From: Firmicutes bacterium CAG:882
Lineage (GTDB): Bacteria; Bacillota; Clostridia; Lachnospirales; Lachnospiraceae
Direction: 5' to 3'
Length of the DNA: 15,529 bases
Assembly: GCA_000435595.1 (NCBI GenBank)
Contig: FR895434.1
Span: forward strand, 35,567-51,095
Position numbers and translations under genes: made by a program. The notes under the pieces were generated by a model, which searched no databases, had not been told where the DNA came from, and worked only from the letters and a program-made list of their open reading frames with translations. This document shows, in pieces, positions 13,236 to 15,529 of this stretch. The stretch's first letter is position 1. Each line of letters opens with the position of its first letter.

Positions 13236-13550
13236 ATGTTTAAAAAGACAAGACTACGTTTTTCTGACAAGGAATATACGATTGGCGGAGTGCTGTCATC
13301 GGCACTTGCCGTAATATCATTTATTGTGTTCGGGTACAGTGTATCATTGTCATTCAGGGCTCGCGGAGAAGGCTCACAGCAGGTTGGGGCGTATGGATTA
13401 CTCGCTTTGATTCTCGCTGTTTTCGGATTGATTTTCGGTCTGTTCAGTTATAAGGAACAGGATAAGCGCTATGGAGCATCGTTCTTTGGTACATTTATCA
13501 ATGGCATAATAGTGGTTATACTGGTACTGTTTATTTTGGTTGGTTTGTAA
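13236..13550 (+). CDS. 104-residue membrane protein with three predicted spans, unknown function
   Basis: Three hydrophobic spans lie at about 17-38, 51-70 and 84-104, after an N-terminal basic segment (MFKKTRLRFSDKEYTIGG). A short charged loop, SYKEQDKRYGAS (71-82), separates spans 2 and 3, and the protein ends right after the third span. No enzyme motif is visible and I do not recognise a family. The ribosome site is weak (GGTGA three bases before the ATG), so translation may depend on the 50-residue gene ending 12 bases upstream. Position between pyrE and purE suggests only co-transcription; both small genes may act together in the membrane. Confidence 0.75.
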   Translation: MFKKTRLRFSDKEYTIGGVLSSALAVISFIVFGYSVSLSFRARGEGSQQVGAYGLLALILAVFGLIFGLFSYKEQDKRYGASFFGTFINGIIVVILVLFILVGL

Positions 13551-13580
13551 AAAAAATATACAAAATAAAGGAGAGCTACA

Positions 13581-14087
13581 ATGGCTAAAGTTGGTATTGT
13601 AATGGGCAGTGACTCAGATCTTCCGGTTATGAGCAAGGCGGCAGAGATGCTTGAAAAGTTCGGAATTGATTATGAGATTACGATTATTTCGGCACACAGA
13701 ATGCCGGATGTATTTTTTGACTATGCTTCCAAAGCGGAGGAGAAGGGTATTAAGTGTATTATTGCGGGTGCAGGCGGTGCGGCACATCTTCCGGGAATGT
13801 GTGCGGCTATATTCCCGCTTCCGGTAATTGGTGTACCTATTCATACAAAGTCACTTGGAGGAGTTGATTCACTTTATTCAATAGTTCAGATGCCAAGTGG
13901 TATCCCTGTGGCTACAGTTGCCATTGACGGCGGTGCCAATGCAGGTATTTTGGCAGCGAAGATACTTGCAACGTCCGATGCGGAGCTTCTTGACAAGCTG
14001 AAGGCTTATAAAGATGATTTAAAGGCGGGCGTTATGGCAAAGAAAGAAAAGATCGAAAAAACAGGCTATAAGGGATATAATGCTTAA
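13581..14087 (+). CDS. purE: N5-carboxyaminoimidazole ribonucleotide mutase, class I PurE
   Basis: Encodes 168 residues. PurE converts N5-CAIR to CAIR in de novo purine synthesis and works with PurK. The signature GSDSDLPVM (9-17), SAHRMPD (37-43) and AGAGGAAHLPGMCAA (62-76) form the nucleotide and catalytic sites of the octameric class I enzyme; His39 and His69 are the obvious functional histidines. Length matches E. coli PurE. AAAGGAG (13567-13573) is seven bases from the ATG. purK is not next to it in this window; purM follows after 30 bases. Confidence 0.96.
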   Translation: MAKVGIVMGSDSDLPVMSKAAEMLEKFGIDYEITIISAHRMPDVFFDYASKAEEKGIKCIIAGAGGAAHLPGMCAAIFPLPVIGVPIHTKSLGGVDSLYSIVQMPSGIPVATVAIDGGANAGILAAKILATSDAELLDKLKAYKDDLKAGVMAKKEKIEKTGYKGYNA

Positions 14088-14117
14088 ATAACATCACATA
14101 TTTTGGAGGAAAGAAAA

Positions 14118-15149
14118 ATGGATTACAAGAAGGCCGGAGTCGATATTGAAGCAGGATACAAGTCAGTAGAGCTTATGAAGGAGTATGTAAAGGGAACAAT
14201 GAGACCGGAGGTGCTTGGAGGTCTTGGCGGTTTCTCAGGAGCGTTCTCGTTAAAGGCAATTAAGGATATGGAAGATCCTGTTTTATTATCGGGAACAGAC
14301 GGATGCGGTACGAAGGTTAAGCTTGCTATCATCATGGATAAGCATGACACGATAGGTATCGATGCAGTTGCTATGTGTGTAAATGATGTTGCATGTGCAG
14401 GTGGTGAGCCATTGTTCTTTTTAGACTATATTGCCTGTGGAAAGAATTATCCGGAGAAAATCGCCATGATTGTAAAGGGCGTTGCAGAGGGCTGCAAGAT
14501 GTCCGAGTGCGCACTTATCGGCGGTGAGACGGCTGAGCATCCGGGACTTATGCCTGAAGAAGATTATGATTTGGCAGGCTTTTCAGTGGGAGTAATCGAC
14601 CGCAAGGATATGATTACAGGTGAGAGCATTAAGGATGGAGACACGCTTGTTGCCATTGCTTCTTCCGGTGTTCATTCAAATGGTTTTTCACTTGTTCGTA
14701 AAGTATTCGAGAGTAAGCTTACAAAGGAAGGTCTTGATACATATTATGATGAACTCGGAAAGACTCTCGGAGAGGCACTTCTTGAGCCTACAAGAATCTA
14801 TGTGAAGGCGCTCAAGTCCGTTAAGAATGCGGGCGTTAAGATTAAGGGCTGCAGCCATATTACCGGAGGAGGCTTCTATGAGAATATTCCGAGAATGCTT
14901 CCTGAGGGCATCAGAGCAGAGGTTAAGAAGGACAGCTACGAGGTTCCTGCAATCTTTAAGATGCTTCAGAGAGAAGGAAATATTGATGAACATATGATGT
15001 ACAACACATTCAACATGGGCGTGGGCATGGTACTTGCAGTTGACCCTGCAGATGCCGATAATACAATAGCAGCCATCAACGCTTCAGGTGAAAAGGCATT
15101 TGTTATCGGCAAGGCAGTGTCCGGAGAGAAGGGAGTTACCTTATGTTAA
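14118..15149 (+). CDS. purM: Phosphoribosylformylglycinamidine cyclo-ligase (AIR synthetase)
   Basis: Encodes 343 residues. PurM closes the imidazole ring, turning FGAM and ATP into AIR. Family landmarks are YKKAGVDIEAGYKSVE (3-18), the ATP-binding SGTDGCGTKVKLA (58-70), GIDAVAMCVNDVACAGGEPLFFLDY (80-104), IGGETAEHPG (134-143) and ASSGVHSNGFSLVRK (181-195). The C-terminal GGGFYENIPRMLPEG is also typical. ATG 14118 lies eight bases after GGAGG (14105-14109); an upstream in-frame TTG at 14103 overlaps that site and is unlikely. The gene overlaps purN by seven bases, suggesting coupling of the two consecutive-cluster enzymes. Confidence 0.96.
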   Translation: MDYKKAGVDIEAGYKSVELMKEYVKGTMRPEVLGGLGGFSGAFSLKAIKDMEDPVLLSGTDGCGTKVKLAIIMDKHDTIGIDAVAMCVNDVACAGGEPLFFLDYIACGKNYPEKIAMIVKGVAEGCKMSECALIGGETAEHPGLMPEEDYDLAGFSVGVIDRKDMITGESIKDGDTLVAIASSGVHSNGFSLVRKVFESKLTKEGLDTYYDELGKTLGEALLEPTRIYVKALKSVKNAGVKIKGCSHITGGGFYENIPRMLPEGIRAEVKKDSYEVPAIFKMLQREGNIDEHMMYNTFNMGVGMVLAVDPADADNTIAAINASGEKAFVIGKAVSGEKGVTLC

Positions 15150-15529
15150 GGATTGCCGTACTTGTATCAGGCGGAGGAACCAATCTTCAGGCGATTATTG
15201 ACAAAATTGCATCAGGTGAAATTCATAATACGGAAATTGCAGTTGTCATAAGCAACAACCGCAAGGCTTATGCTCTTGAGAGAGCTAAAAATAACAATAT
15301 CCCTGCGGAATGTATTTCGCCTAAGAGCTTTGAAGACAGAGAGGAATTTCACAGGGCTCTCCTTGCTGCCGTGGATTCATATAATGTTGACCTTATAGTA
15401 CTCGCCGGTTTTCTTGTTGCCATACCGGATATTATGGTTAAGGCATATACAAACAGAATTATAAATATACATCCATCACTAATACCTTCGTTCTGCGGAA
15501 AGGGTCACTACGGGCTTCATGTCCATGAG
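15143..15529 (+). CDS. purN: Phosphoribosylglycinamide formyltransferase, N-terminal part (3' end outside window)
   Basis: The frame opens at ATG 15143, inside the last codons of purM, and runs without a stop to the end, giving 129 residues of about 200. GARS-transformylase PurN moves a formyl group from 10-formyl-THF to GAR, two steps before PurM. The start RIAVLVSGGGTNLQAIID (3-20) is the phosphate-binding loop. NIHPSLIPSF (108-117) carries Asn108 and His110, the equivalents of the catalytic Asn106 and His108 of E. coli. The closing KGHYGLHVHE (120-129) fits the family's 'y.G..a...a' block; the third catalytic residue (Asp144 in E. coli) lies beyond the window. AAGGGAG (15129-15135) is seven bases from the ATG. 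Confidence 0.93.
   Translation, partial: MLRIAVLVSGGGTNLQAIIDKIASGEIHNTEIAVVISNNRKAYALERAKNNNIPAECISPKSFEDREEFHRALLAAVDSYNVDLIVLAGFLVAIPDIMVKAYTNRIINIHPSLIPSFCGKGHYGLHVHE

Noticed and set aside
1..15529. CRISPR array, prophage or transposase genes
   Set aside because: No regularly spaced repeats, and all substantial frames are accounted for by housekeeping or transport genes.

Overview
The window is a low-to-moderate GC stretch from a Gram-positive Clostridia-type bacterium, most likely Lachnospiraceae. This rests on the cysS-mrnC-rlmB-sigH order, a SigH-type sporulation/stationary-phase sigma factor, strong AGGAGG-type ribosome sites, and class 1B dihydroorotate dehydrogenase with PyrK. The family-level assignment is an inference from gene content and style. 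Every gene I can support lies on the plus strand.

Region 1 (1-2352) is the translation/RNA housekeeping block: the 3' end of cysS, mrnC (Mini-RNase III), a 164-bp imperfect palindromic element, rlmB with a TTG start, and a SigH-family sigma factor. The yacP/rae1 gene that sits between rlmB and sigH in Bacillus is absent. Region 2 (2353-2540) is a self-contained tRNA-Thr(GGT) unit with its own consensus promoter and intrinsic terminator. Region 3 (2595-4247) is a SulP-family anion transporter with a STAS domain.

Region 4 (4261-8007) is a YtrA-like operon: a GntR-type regulator, an ABC ATPase and a 724-residue permease with a large C-terminal domain, closed by a terminator. Its leader has a strong promoter, an inverted repeat across the -10 element, and two mutually exclusive hairpins, the second followed by a T-tract. 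This looks like repressor control plus attenuation.

Region 5 (8057-13055) is the pyrimidine cluster. It opens with two unexpected genes: a double zinc-ribbon/HTH protein resembling YvyF, and a Nudix-fold protein whose Nudix box has lost its catalytic glutamates. They are tightly packed with pyrF, pyrK and pyrD. A CvpA-family membrane protein follows, then pyrE behind its own promoter. Region 6 (13071-15529) holds two small membrane proteins and then purE, purM and the start of purN, so de novo pyrimidine and purine genes lie side by side.

The most interesting points are the split zinc-ribbon/HTH plus pseudo-Nudix pair heading the pyr genes, the attenuator-like leader of the GntR-ABC operon, the palindromic element before rlmB, and an easily missed 50-residue membrane peptide after pyrE. 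I see no CRISPR array, transposase or phage gene.
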